Shown here: piece by piece, positions 1-10,705 of the stretch
Layout: each line of letters begins with the position of its first letter
Position numbering within the stretch: position 1 is the stretch's first letter
From: an uncultured Alistipes sp.
GTDB taxonomy: Bacteria > Bacteroidota > Bacteroidia > Bacteroidales > Rikenellaceae
Assembly: GCA_910576555.1 (NCBI GenBank)
Contig: CAJTIY010000007.1
Location: 17,880-81,879 of the forward strand
DNA: 64,000 nucleotides
Reading direction: 5' to 3'
Position numbers and translations under genes: made by a program
Notes under the pieces: model-generated
Told to the model about the DNA's origin: nothing
Seen by the model: only the letters and a program-made list of their open reading frames with translations
Database searches by the model: none

Positions 1-527
1 GCGGCATGGGGCCCCGCATGGGGTATTTCGACCAGCCCGACTGGCCCTACGAGCGGTTCTTCTTCGAGGAGCTGCTGCCCGCCGTGGAGCGTCGCTACCG
101 CATCGCGGGCGACAAGTCCAACCGCGCCATAGCGGGGCTCTCGATGGGCGGCGGAGGCACCGCGGTCTATGCCCAGCACCACCCCGAACTCTTCGCCGCA
201 GCGTGCCCGATCAGTGCGCTGATGAGCGTCGACGACGGACGCACGCGCCACGAGGAGTTCGCCGCGTCGGTCCGCGCCACCAGTCCGCTGGAGCGGCTCG
301 AGAGGCTCTCCGACGACGAGGCCGAGGCGCTGCGCACCGTGCGCTGGCGGGTCGACTGCGGCGACGACGACTATCTGTGGGAGGGCAACATCCGTTTCTA
401 TACGCTCATGCGCAAGCGGAACATCCCGCTCGAATTCCGTATGCGCGACGGGGGCCACACGTGGCGCTACTGGCAGACGGCGCTACCCGAAATCCTGACC
501 TTCGTGTCGACGGGATTCGACCGATAG
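1..527 (+). CDS. Esterase-family alpha/beta hydrolase, 3' part
   Basis: The 3' portion of a serine hydrolase of the putative esterase family (esterase D/enterochelin-esterase-like fold). The frame stays open to the left edge, so the true start lies outside the window and at least the N-terminal strands are missing. Visible are the nucleophile elbow GLSMGG (GxSxG) near residue 46 of the visible part, an Asp-rich segment CGDDDYLW suited to the catalytic acid, and DGGHTW with the likely catalytic His near the C-terminus. These three appear in family order. The substrate cannot be read; such proteins are often acetyl-xylan or feruloyl esterases, or siderophore esterases. No neighbour on the same strand helps. 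Confidence 0.8.
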   Translation, partial: GMGPRMGYFDQPDWPYERFFFEELLPAVERRYRIAGDKSNRAIAGLSMGGGGTAVYAQHHPELFAAACPISALMSVDDGRTRHEEFAASVRATSPLERLERLSDDEAEALRTVRWRVDCGDDDYLWEGNIRFYTLMRKRNIPLEFRMRDGGHTWRYWQTALPEILTFVSTGFDR

Positions 528-644
528 AGCGACCGGCGGGCAAGCCGACCGACGGACGGCTAACGGTAAGGCGCCGCCGCAAACCGCCCTCGCGCCACCC
601 CGATTCGCGCGGCCCCGCTTCGCGCAAACGGACATCGCTGCCAA

Positions 645-772
645 GTCCAACGGCACTTTACGCAACAAACAGGCACCGCCGCCGAATCCAACGGCACCCC
701 TTGTAACAACACGGCCATCCTCCCGCACCGAATCGCGCGGCACCGCCGCCGAATCCAACGGCACTTTTCGCA
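645..772. repeat. Degenerate tandem intergenic repeat
   Basis: A 25-bp sequence occurs exactly at 673-697 and 740-764 (core GCCGCCGAATCCAACGGCAC). A related TCCAACGGCACTTT core with CGCA and CAAA after it occurs at 645 and 754. The whole 528-965 stretch between the esterase and the yidC terminator has no convincing gene. Short open frames here translate only the repeat. Confidence 0.6.
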
Positions 773-965
773 TCAAAAGGCCCCGCCGCTACGAATAGCG
801 GAGTACCTTTCGCAGCGAAACGATCTCCTCGCACCGCGCCGTAGCATCCGCACACCCGGAGGACACGACCCTAAAACCTTCCCCGAACGCCCACTCCGGA
901 CACCCACTCCGGACGCGCCCGCCCCACGCCGCCGCCCTTCCGCACTCCTCCGCATCCCGCTCGCA

Positions 966-1000
966 TACAAAAACCCCTCCGCACATTCGGTGCGGAGGGG
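966..1000 (-). terminator. Rho-independent terminator of yidC
   Basis: Perfect 11-bp stem (974-984 with 990-1000) and a 5-base loop. On the minus strand it is followed by TTTTTG. It lies 35 bases past the yidC stop. Confidence 0.85.
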
Positions 1001-1034
1001 CATGGCATAACCCCCCGAACAGGAGGGGGCGACG

Positions 1035-2981
1035 CTACTTGCGCTTGGCACGCTGCGCCGCCTCCTGCTGACGCAGCAGCTCCTCGTAACGCTGCTGGAA
1101 CTTCGACTTCTTACCGTTGGACCTCTTGGCCGCATTGGCCGCCATGATCGCCTGAATCTTCGAGTCGTCGACCATGCGGCGGATCACGAAGGTCTGACCG
1201 ATCGTCAGCAAGTTCGAAAGCAGGTAATACCAGCACAGGCCGCTCGCATAGTCGTTGAACCACAGAAGCAGCATCGCGGGCATCATGTAGACCATCATGA
1301 ACTTCATGCCGGCCATCTGGGGCTGCGACGAGGCCGTCTGCTGGTAGTTGATGTAGGAGAAGGCGAAGGTCGACAGAGCCATCAGCAAGGCGAACAGCGA
1401 GACATGATCGCCGTAGAAGGGAATCGAGAAGGGCAGATCGAGGATGCTGTCGTACGACGAGAGGTCCTCGGCCCAGAGGAACGACTGCCCGCGCAGCTCG
1501 ATCGACGCGGGGAAGAAGCGGAACATGGCGATCAGGATCGGCATCTGGATCAGCATCGGGATGCAGCCGCCCATCGGGTTGATGCCCGCCTTCTTGTAGA
1601 GCTCCATCGTCGCCTGCTGGCGCTTCATGGCATCCTCCTGCTTGGGATACTTCTTCGCCAGCTCGTCGACCTGCGGCTTGATCAGACGCATCTTGGCCAT
1701 CGAGACGTAGCTCCTGTAGGTCAGCGGCGAGATCACGAGGCGGATCAGCACGGCGAGGATCAGGATGATGATGCCGAAGCTGCCGATGTAGTTGCGCAGG
1801 AAATCGAACACGGGGATCACGCACCAACGGTTGATCCAGCCGAAGATGCCCCATCCGAGCGGGATCAGCCGTTCGAGGTAAAGGTCGTCGTCCTTATCGC
1901 CGACGGCGACCTTCTTGAGTACGGGATAGAGGTTCGGACCGAAGTAGAAAGCGAAGTCGTAGCCTTCGGTGCCGAGGTCGTATGGCACCGTCATGCAGGC
2001 GCGGAACGCCTTGACGAGGCCCGAGCCGGGCTGCGCCGTGTCGAACGCAAGGTCGGCATCGCCGAAGTTGCGCGGCGCGATGAGCACCGAGGAGAAGAAC
2101 TGCTGCTTGAAGGCGACCCAGTTCAGCGCCCCCGTCACCGACTCCGACTTGGCGCCGTCGCTCATGCCCAGCTCCTCGATCGAGGTCTCGCCGGCGAAAC
2201 GGTACGAAAGCGTCGTGTACATGTTTTCGTTCTTGAACCCCTTTTCGTTCTGGAACGACGTATTCGACCAGTCGATGCCGAGCGTGCTCTGCGCGGCCAT
2301 CGCCGTGGCCATGCCCTCCAGCCGCACGTCGAAATCCACGAGGTAGTCGCGCTCGGGCGCCTTGCCGTCGTAGATCGAATAGCGGTAGACGAGCGTCGCC
2401 CCTTCGGCCACGGGCAGGCGCATCTCGACGATCCGCGTTCCCTCGCCGTCGGTCCGCACGGGAGCCGCCGTGAAGAGGTAGTCCATCGTATGCACCGGGA
2501 CGTTGCGCGTACCGTTCTTGAGGTGGAACGACAGGTCGAAACGGGCCGTCGCCGGATCGAACAGCTCGATCGGCGCACCCTGCGCACCGCGCGGCGCATA
2601 GCGGTCGTACCCCTTGAGCGTCACGCCCGCGATGCGGCCGCCGAGCGTAGAGAAGCGCACGGTCATCACGTCGTTCTCCACCGCGAACTCCTCCGGAGCG
2701 CCTTCGCGCGCCGCAGCGAGGTACTCGCCCAGCTGGGCCGCACGACGCCGGAACTCGGTGTCGGCCTCCGCAGCCGCCTCGCCGGGACCGATCTCCGCAG
2801 GCGTCGCCGCATCGGGCTCGACCGGCCGGGCCGCACGGGCCGCTGCGGCCAGCGAATCCTGACGGGCCTGCCATGCGGCCATCTCCGTCTGATATTTCTT
2901 CTGCTCCTTGTTGTTGACGTAAGCGAATCCGACGAAAAGAGCCGCAACGACAACGATACCGATAATCGATTTTTTATCCAT
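1035..2981 (-). CDS. yidC: Membrane protein insertase YidC
   Basis: Inserts and folds inner-membrane proteins, alone or with SecYEG. At 648 residues it has the long Gram-negative layout. TM1 lies at about residues 5-22. A charged linker and a large periplasmic beta domain run to about 360, and the conserved five-helix core occupies about 375-600. The core includes the groove arginine in LAVLIRLVISPL (R414) and the GGCIPMLIQMPI turn near 471-482. The basic tail (RAKRK) fits ribosome contact. It follows pyrG on the same strand after 401 bases, a gap with no gene but a C8 run at 3312-3319. A strong terminator follows. Confidence 0.97.
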   Translation of the reverse strand: MDKKSIIGIVVVAALFVGFAYVNNKEQKKYQTEMAAWQARQDSLAAAARAARPVEPDAATPAEIGPGEAAAEADTEFRRRAAQLGEYLAAAREGAPEEFAVENDVMTVRFSTLGGRIAGVTLKGYDRYAPRGAQGAPIELFDPATARFDLSFHLKNGTRNVPVHTMDYLFTAAPVRTDGEGTRIVEMRLPVAEGATLVYRYSIYDGKAPERDYLVDFDVRLEGMATAMAAQSTLGIDWSNTSFQNEKGFKNENMYTTLSYRFAGETSIEELGMSDGAKSESVTGALNWVAFKQQFFSSVLIAPRNFGDADLAFDTAQPGSGLVKAFRACMTVPYDLGTEGYDFAFYFGPNLYPVLKKVAVGDKDDDLYLERLIPLGWGIFGWINRWCVIPVFDFLRNYIGSFGIIILILAVLIRLVISPLTYRSYVSMAKMRLIKPQVDELAKKYPKQEDAMKRQQATMELYKKAGINPMGGCIPMLIQMPILIAMFRFFPASIELRGQSFLWAEDLSSYDSILDLPFSIPFYGDHVSLFALLMALSTFAFSYINYQQTASSQPQMAGMKFMMVYMMPAMLLLWFNDYASGLCWYYLLSNLLTIGQTFVIRRMVDDSKIQAIMAANAAKRSNGKKSKFQQRYEELLRQQEAAQRAKRK

Positions 2982-3382
2982 ACTTGATTTCGGATCCGCA
3001 CGGGACCCTCCTTTTTCCTTTGGTATTACTCACTCTTATCCGCAGAACCGACTGGGTTCCGCTCCGGGGACGCAACGTCCCGTACCGAGGGAGGGCAAAA
3101 CGCTCCGCCCTGCTACCCTGCTACCCAGTCGCCCTGCCGCCCTGCCGATCGCCCGCGACGACCGCGCATCGGGCCTCGCCGGACGCTCGGGCTCCGTTCT
3201 GCCGCACAGCGCACCCCGCAGGACGCACGCACGGCGTCAGGAACGCCCGCCGCTGCCATAACATGCGAACCGGGTCCCGGTCCGCAGTGCCGCACGGCCT
3301 CTGCGCCTCCGCCCCCCCCGCAGCGGGACCCGAGCCCGGCCGCCTCCGGCCCGGCACGCGGCCCGACGAAGGTCCGAATCCG

Positions 3383-5002
<1,620 letters not shown>

Positions 5003-5086
5003 GGTATTGTTGTATCCTTTGTTATAGTTCCGTAGCACCGCTCCGGACCGAAGTCCGGACCGTAGCGCCTCCCGTCCGCCGGCGGA

Positions 5087-7135
5087 TCACTCCTCGGCGT
5101 GCGCCTGCTGCGCCTCGCGATCGATGAGCTTGACCTTCTCGATCGTCGCGGCCATCTCCTCGCGGGCACGGTCGATCTTCGCCCGTACGTCGGCGATGAG
5201 CCCCTCGGCGTTCTTCGACTTGGCGAAGAATCCGATGTTGTTCTCCAGCAGAGCGATCTCCTGCTCGAGCTGGCGCACCTTGCCGCAGAGCCGCTCGCGC
5301 TCGGAGCGCATGCGCCGGTCGCCGGCACCCTTGAGCGCCGAGACCTTCTCACGGAAACGGTTCATCGAACGGTCGCGCTCCGAGCCGCGCAGTTCGTCGA
5401 AGAGCCGGTCGACAGCCGCCTTGTAACGCTTCTGCAGAGCCTCTTTCTTCTTGATGGGCACGAACCCGATCTCGCCCCAGCGGCGCTGAAACTCCTTGAT
5501 CGTCTCGAAACCGCCCGCCTTGACATCGGCGGCGGCCATCTCGTCGAGCAGCGCGCACTTGCGGCGCAGATTCTCCTCCTGCTCGCCGTCCACCGAGGCG
5601 AAATGGGCGCTCTTGCGCTCGAAGAAGCGGTCGCACGCCGCACGGAAGCGCTTCCATACGGCATCGGCATGACGGCGCGATACGGCTCCGATCTCCTTCC
5701 AGCGGGCCTGCAGTGCAATCAGCTCGTCGGTCGTCGCCTTCCAATCCTCGCTGGCCACCAGCGCCTCGGCCGCCTCGCACAGCTCGTTCTTCAGCTGCAG
5801 GTTGTGGTCCATCTCGCTCTTCAGCCCGGCATAGAAGCGGCGCTTCGCCTCGAAGAAGCGGTCGCAGGCGGTTCGGAACCGTTCGTAGATGCGGTTATTG
5901 TCCTTCTTAGGGGCGAAACCGATGGTCTTCCACGTCTTCTGGATCTCCAGCAGCCGGTCGCCGGCGCGGTTCCACTCCTTGCGCGTCGTGAAGGGACGCG
6001 CGGAGAGCTCCTCGGCCGCGGCGCAGAGCTCGGTCTTGAGCCCGAGGTTTTTCACCTGCTCGGCCTTCAGCGCCTCGAAGTGCTCCTGATGCTGCTTGTT
6101 GATGCGGGTCGACGCCGCCTTGAAACGCTCCCAGAGCGTCTCCTTATATTCGTGCGCCACGGGACCCGTCTCGCGCCACTCGTCGTGGAGCTTCTGCAGC
6201 TTGCGGAACGCTTCGACCACCGACGGCTCCAGCACGAGCGCCTCGGCCTGCTCGCAGAGCGCCACCTTGCGCTCGTAGTTCTTCTTCAGGTCGAGGTCGC
6301 GCAGCTCCTTGTCGATCTTCACGAAGCCGTAGAAGTTCTCGACGTGGAGGTTGTAGGTCTCCCACAGATCCTTGACATGCTGCTGCGGCACGACCCCGGT
6401 CTCCTTCCAGCGCTGCTGCAGCTCGCGGAATTTGGCGAACGTATGGTTGAGGGTCTCCTCCGAGCCGACGAGCTCCTTGAGCTCCTCGATGATCCCCTGC
6501 TTGATCTTCAGATTGGCCTCCTTCTCGGCCTCGAGTCCCGCGATGAATTCGTCGCGCAGGCGGCGGTACTCGCGGAACAGCTCCTTGAGGCGCACCTCGG
6601 CGCCGTCGACCGCGGGAACGAAGGCCTCCTCGGCACCGCCCTCCTCGAGGAACGTGCGGCGCATGGCCTCGACCTCGGTGCGGCGCAGCCGGTAGAAGGC
6701 GATCTTCAGCGCCTCGACATCGCGACGGATCGTCTGCACGGGGCGCTCGGCGATCATCCGGGCGAACAGCTCGACGAGCTCCTCCTTCGACTTGCCCGCG
6801 AAGAGGTCCTCCGCTCCGGCCGCGGGCTCGGCGGCCTCCTCCTCGGCGGTTTCGGCACCCAGCTCCAGCCCCGCATCGCGCGCGGCGAGCGCAGCCTCCT
6901 CCTCGGCGAAATCGACCCGCTCCCCGTCCGACACGGCTGCGGCGGAAGACTCCGCGGCGAACTCCTCGCGCCCCGCTTCCACGACGGGCCCGGCCTCGGT
7001 CCCGACCGCCTCCCCCGTACGGTCCGCAACGTGTTCGTCGGATTCGAATGCCGCCCCGGAGGCAGCCTGCACATCTTCAGCCATCGGGCTGACGCGCTCC
7101 TCGGGAGCGTGAAGTGTCGGTTTTTCAGTAGCCAT
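5087..7135 (-). CDS. DUF349 coiled-coil protein
   Basis: A 682-residue protein of the DUF349 family, common in Bacteroidetes and of unclear function; some relatives outside this phylum bind RNA. About 170 acidic Ala/Glu-rich residues lead in. At least five helical repeats of 70-80 residues follow, each with a W-x3-G signature: RWKETG, EWRETG, TWKTIG, RWKEIG and RWGEIG. A further coiled coil (LRQLEQEIALLENN-like) ends the protein. The open frame extends 90 codons upstream into the promoter and a repeat, so I start at MATEKPTLH. A -7 box at 7185-7192 lies 50 bases before this start. First gene of the DUF349-pyrG-yidC run. Confidence 0.85.
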   Translation of the reverse strand: MATEKPTLHAPEERVSPMAEDVQAASGAAFESDEHVADRTGEAVGTEAGPVVEAGREEFAAESSAAAVSDGERVDFAEEEAALAARDAGLELGAETAEEEAAEPAAGAEDLFAGKSKEELVELFARMIAERPVQTIRRDVEALKIAFYRLRRTEVEAMRRTFLEEGGAEEAFVPAVDGAEVRLKELFREYRRLRDEFIAGLEAEKEANLKIKQGIIEELKELVGSEETLNHTFAKFRELQQRWKETGVVPQQHVKDLWETYNLHVENFYGFVKIDKELRDLDLKKNYERKVALCEQAEALVLEPSVVEAFRKLQKLHDEWRETGPVAHEYKETLWERFKAASTRINKQHQEHFEALKAEQVKNLGLKTELCAAAEELSARPFTTRKEWNRAGDRLLEIQKTWKTIGFAPKKDNNRIYERFRTACDRFFEAKRRFYAGLKSEMDHNLQLKNELCEAAEALVASEDWKATTDELIALQARWKEIGAVSRRHADAVWKRFRAACDRFFERKSAHFASVDGEQEENLRRKCALLDEMAAADVKAGGFETIKEFQRRWGEIGFVPIKKKEALQKRYKAAVDRLFDELRGSERDRSMNRFREKVSALKGAGDRRMRSERERLCGKVRQLEQEIALLENNIGFFAKSKNAEGLIADVRAKIDRAREEMAATIEKVKLIDREAQQAHAEE

Positions 7136-7184
7136 CGTTAGTCGTCTTATTCCGCCCCGCGAACGCGGAAGCACATAAATTTCG

Positions 7185-7192
7185 CAAATATA
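7185..7192 (-). promoter_or_regulatory. Bacteroidetes -7 box for the DUF349 gene
   Basis: TATATTTG on the minus strand matches TAnnTTTG. No clear -33 TTTG is seen at the right distance. Confidence 0.6.
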
Positions 7193-7230
7193 ACCATTTT
7201 TCCCGTGCTGCCGAACGATTTCGAGGGATT

Positions 7231-7320
7231 TTTCGTATCTTTGGCTTCGCCCAAGATACTTCGCCTCAAAAAAACCCGAACGAGTTTGGTTTTGTATTCG
7301 GCTTATTCGTATCTTTGACT
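7231..7320. repeat. Promoter-bearing intergenic repeat
   Basis: This stretch carries GTATCTTTGG facing CCAAGATAC (7235-7259, a near-perfect inverted pair), then CGCCTC plus an A-run, then GGCTTATTCGTATCTTTG. The same ordered blocks recur at 16661-16885, hundreds of genes' worth of codons away from any shared coding sequence. It therefore looks like a member of a dispersed repeat family rather than a local promoter duplication. Confidence 0.7.
7285..7317 (+). promoter_or_regulatory. Promoter of the response-regulator gene, carried by the repeat
   Basis: TTTG at 7285-7288, a 21-base spacer and TATCTTTG at 7310-7317, 47 bases before the start codon. Confidence 0.65.
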
Positions 7321-7364
7321 GCGTCCGAGACACTCCCGTCCCGGCGCGAATCGCCTCGAAGACC

Positions 7365-8042
7365 ATGAAACACCGCATCCTGTTAGTCGACGACGAAATC
7401 GACATCCTCGAATTCGTGCGCTACAACCTCGTCAGGGAGGGCTACGAAGTATTCACGGCCGAAAACGGCGCCGAAGCGCTCCGTCTGGCCGCCGAACACC
7501 GTCCCCACCTGATCCTGCTCGACCGCATGATGCCCGTGATGGACGGCGCCGAGACCTGCCGCGCGATCCGCAACGACCCGCAGCTCAAGGATTCGATGGT
7601 GGTCTTCCTCTCGGCCCTCGGCGAAGAGGAGCAGCAGCTCACGGGCTTCGGCGCGGGCGCCGACGACTACCTCACCAAACCGATCAAGATGAAGCTGCTG
7701 GTGAGCCGCGTGCGGGCCATCCTCAACCGCATCGAAGCGACGCCGCAGCCCGAGGCCGTCCCCGCCGCGCCCGCCGGCATCACGGTCGACAGCGCCCGCC
7801 ACACGGTCGTCTGCGACGGCCGCGAAATCGTCCTGCCGCGCAAGGAGTTCGCGCTGCTCGAGCTGCTCTGCGCCTCGCCCGGACGGCTGGTCACGCGCGA
7901 GGAGATCTACACCGAGATCTGGGGATCGGAGGTGGTGGTCGGCGACCGCACGATCGACGTGCACATCCGCAAACTGCGTCAGAAGATCGGCGAAGGACGC
8001 ATCACGACGATCAAGGGCGTAGGTTACCGGTTCGAAGCCTGA
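7365..8042 (+). CDS. OmpR/PhoB-type response regulator
   Basis: DNA-binding two-component regulator of 225 residues. The receiver (about 1-120) has the acidic pair in LLVDDE, phospho-acceptor Asp53 in LDRMMP and the conserved Lys in LTKP. A winged helix (about 135-225) contains PRKEFALLELL and VDVH/IDVHIRKLRQKI-type recognition helix residues, ending in KGVGYRF. All catalytic residues are intact. No histidine kinase is adjacent, so it is an orphan here. The 3' end overlaps the 3' end of the truncated acyltransferase on the other strand by 32 bases. Confidence 0.93.
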   Translation: MKHRILLVDDEIDILEFVRYNLVREGYEVFTAENGAEALRLAAEHRPHLILLDRMMPVMDGAETCRAIRNDPQLKDSMVVFLSALGEEEQQLTGFGAGADDYLTKPIKMKLLVSRVRAILNRIEATPQPEAVPAAPAGITVDSARHTVVCDGREIVLPRKEFALLELLCASPGRLVTREEIYTEIWGSEVVVGDRTIDVHIRKLRQKIGEGRITTIKGVGYRFEA

Positions 8043-8781
8043 AGAAGGTCATCGCGTGCTCAAGAGCGCGCCAAAGCCGGTTCCAGCAAGCGATACGAAC
8101 CCGATCGGCGAGTACCGCAACGGTGAGCAGGGCGACGATCCCCAGATAAACGCCCAGATAGCAGCTTCGTTTCAGCGCGCACCAGCGGCCTCCGTGGAGC
8201 CGGATATACCGGCCGATGAAATACAGACCGACGAACGACAGGACGGAATAGCCCCCTCGATAATCGGACATCGCCTTGATGAACAGCCATCCGTACGAGA
8301 ACTGGAACAGATAGAAGAGGACGAGGAAGATCGCCAGCTCCCGCTTCGTGCTCCGCGCCACGAATGCGTTCAGCACCGGGGCGAGCAGATAAAGCCCCAC
8401 ATAGGCCTTGACGAACCAGTTGTTTTCCATCAGCCCGAAACCGGCGGCCAGATCCCTCGCGCTGAACGGCGCGAGCCCCGAGAAGGTCAGCAGCATCCAT
8501 ATCCCCAGAAAGAAGAACAGACACTGGAAGACGAGCCCCGCGAAGCTCCGCATCTTCCACGAAATCGAGAAGTAGCCGGAAATCAGCACGAACAGATCGA
8601 CGCAGACGACCGTCGCGAACTCGACGAAGAGCGCCGCGGCCGATGTCCACGGGGATGTCCGGATCTCCCCCGCAGAGGGAGCTCCCAGCGAAAAGAAATC
8701 CGCATGCACGATCAGCACGAACAACATCGCCACGATCCGCAGCAACTCCATGTTCGATTGTCTCGACGAAGATTCAGCCAT
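8011..8781 (-). pseudogene. Acyltransferase-3 family membrane protein, C-terminally truncated
   Basis: The N-terminal 210 or so residues match integral-membrane O-acyltransferases (acyltransferase 3 family). They begin with the conserved MELLRIVAMLFVLIVHADF and have several membrane helices, including a VDLFVLISGYF segment. Family members have about 340-370 residues and 10 helices; this one ends at 256. Its last 35 residues are basic and non-membranous, and they read into the opposite strand of the response-regulator gene. I infer that a deletion removed the last helices when the two genes became convergent. A shortened but functional protein is possible. Such enzymes usually acetylate cell-surface sugars. 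Confidence 0.65.
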
Positions 8782-8891
8782 GATATGATCCGTTAAACGC
8801 CGGTCCCAAAATACCGATCAATGCGCTCCTCGCCGACTTTTCCGAAAATTTGCGGCCGAATCGTACGGATCGCAATCATTTTTTGCATAAA

Positions 8892-8923
8892 TTTGCAAAA
8901 CAACGAAATAATCGCTACTTTTA
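8892..8923 (+). promoter_or_regulatory. Promoter of crcB
   Basis: TTTG (8892-8895), exactly 20 bases, then TACTTTTA (8916-8923), one base off TAnnTTTG. The start codon follows 4 bases later, so the message may be leaderless or nearly so. No fluoride riboswitch fits in this space. Confidence 0.55.
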
Positions 8924-8927
8924 ACTT

Positions 8928-9299
8928 ATGATTCGTGAGTTCATCGCCGTAGGTGCGGGAGGCGCGCTGGGCAGCATCGCCCGGTATGCGCTCGCCGGCG
9001 TGGCGCTGGGCGGCATCCATCTGCTCGGTTTTCCGCTCGGCACGCTGGCGGTCAACGCCGCGGGTTCGCTGCTGATCGGCCTGCTGACGGCGATGCTGCG
9101 CTCCGAGACGGCCGCATGGCTGCTGACGGCGGGCTTCTGCGGCGGCTTCACCACCTTTTCGACCTTTTCGCTCGACGCATTGCGTCTGCTCAAGGCGGGA
9201 AGCTACGGCCCTGCGGCGGCGTACGCCGGCTCGAGCCTCGTACTCTGCATCGCCTTCGCGGCGCTCGGCATGCGGATCGGCGGCGCGCTCGCCCGGTGA
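8928..9299 (+). CDS. crcB: Fluoride channel CrcB/Fluc
   Basis: Dual-topology fluoride exporter that protects enolase and other enzymes from fluoride. It has 123 residues and four membrane helices. Signatures are GAGGALGSIARY (residues 9-20), GTLAVNAAGSLLIG (about 38-51, with the conserved Asn) and GFCGGFTTFSTFS (about 68-80, the phenylalanine-box and sodium-site region). It stands alone as a single gene, as expected for a homodimeric channel, and is followed by 179 bases without a gene before ackA. Confidence 0.93.
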   Translation: MIREFIAVGAGGALGSIARYALAGVALGGIHLLGFPLGTLAVNAAGSLLIGLLTAMLRSETAAWLLTAGFCGGFTTFSTFSLDALRLLKAGSYGPAAAYAGSSLVLCIAFAALGMRIGGALAR

Positions 9300-9478
9300 C
9301 CGGCGGGGAGGGGTTCCGGACATCCGGCAAGGAATTCCCGGACATCCCGGCGAACGCGGGAACGACGCCTCCGCATCGGAGGCTGCTCGCACGGAAGAAC
9401 GGCCCCCGCGTCGCGGCGGAAGCCTCCGCTGCGACGGGACGTAGAAAAAAAAGACAAACACAAAACAACGAAATCGAT

Positions 9479-10681
9479 ATGGTAATTCTGGTACTCAACT
9501 GCGGCTCCTCCTCGATCAAATATCAGGTGATCGACATGCAGGAGACATCGGGCGAACTGCTCGCCAAAGGAATCGTGGAACGCATCGGCCTCGCCGAAGG
9601 CGATCTGACGCACAAGCCCGTGGGCAAGGAGCGTTTCGAGCTCCACCGCCCCATCCCCGACCACACCACCGGCATCCGGCTGGTGCTCGACGCCCTGACC
9701 GACCCCGCGCACGGCGTGATCGCCTCGCTCGACGAGGTGAAGGCCGTCGGCCACCGCGTCGCCCACGGCGGCGAGTTTTTCCCCGCGAGCTGCATCGTCG
9801 ACGAGGACGTGAAAGCCAAGATCCGCTCGCTGTTCGAAATCGCGCCGCTGCACAACCCCGCCAATCTGGAGGGCGTGCTCTCGATCGAGCAAGTGCTGCC
9901 CGGCGTGCCGCAGGTCACCGTCTTCGACACCTCGTTCCACCAGACGATCCCCGCAGTGAACTACATGTACGCCCTGCCCCACGCCTACTACGAAAAATAC
10001 CGCGTGCGCAAGTACGGCTTCCACGGCACGAGCCACAAGTACGTGGCCAAAGCGGGCGCCGAGCTGGCCGGGCTCGACTTCGACCGCGCGAAGATCATCA
10101 CCTGCCACATCGGCAACGGCGGTTCGGTGACGGCCGTGCTCGACGGCCGCTCGTTCGACACCTCGATGGGCTTCTCGCCGCTCGACGGTCTGGTGATGGG
10201 CACGCGCTGCGGCAACGTCGACGCCAGCGCCATCACCTTCATCGGCGCGAAGGAGGGCATGAGCTACGCCGAACTCGACGCCATGATGAACAAGAAGTCG
10301 GGCGTACTGGGTCTCACCGACCTCTCGAGCGACATGCGCGACATCGACCGCGCCTACGACGAGGGCGACGAACGGGCGATCCTCGCGCGCGACATGTACT
10401 ACGGCCGCGTGAAGAAGTTCGTCGGCCAGTACGCCGCCGAAATGGGCGGCGTCGACCTGATCGTCTTCACGGGCGGCGTGGGCGAGAACTCGGAGGAGCT
10501 GCGCGAAACGGTCTGCTCGGGGCTCGAATTCATGGGCGTGGAGTTCGACCGCGCGGCGAACAAGGGCGTGCGCGGCACGAACAAGATCCTCTCGGCTCCG
10601 ACGTCGAAGGTCAAGGTCGCCGTGGTCGCCACCGACGAAGAGCTGGTGATCGCCACAGACACCTACAATCTGGTGAAATAA
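9479..10681 (+). CDS. ackA: Acetate kinase
   Basis: Interconverts acetyl phosphate plus ADP with acetate plus ATP. It has 400 residues, the normal length, starting at MVILVLNCGSSSIKYQ (phosphate-1 motif). Also seen are FDTSFHQTIP, GFHGTSHKYV, ITCHIGNGGSVTAV and MGTRCGNVD. The frame is open upstream of this start, but the ASKHA fold begins here. It is followed after 24 bases by ptb, not by phosphotransacetylase. The neighbourhood therefore suggests substrate-level ATP formation from several acyl phosphates. Confidence 0.96.
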   Translation: MVILVLNCGSSSIKYQVIDMQETSGELLAKGIVERIGLAEGDLTHKPVGKERFELHRPIPDHTTGIRLVLDALTDPAHGVIASLDEVKAVGHRVAHGGEFFPASCIVDEDVKAKIRSLFEIAPLHNPANLEGVLSIEQVLPGVPQVTVFDTSFHQTIPAVNYMYALPHAYYEKYRVRKYGFHGTSHKYVAKAGAELAGLDFDRAKIITCHIGNGGSVTAVLDGRSFDTSMGFSPLDGLVMGTRCGNVDASAITFIGAKEGMSYAELDAMMNKKSGVLGLTDLSSDMRDIDRAYDEGDERAILARDMYYGRVKKFVGQYAAEMGGVDLIVFTGGVGENSEELRETVCSGLEFMGVEFDRAANKGVRGTNKILSAPTSKVKVAVVATDEELVIATDTYNLVK

Positions 10682-10705
10682 CGGATACCAAAACAATAAA
10701 CAACC

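Noticed and set aside
8881..8927. Fluoride riboswitch ahead of crcB
   Set aside because: Fewer than 50 AT-rich bases lie between promoter and start; the riboswitch core is absent.
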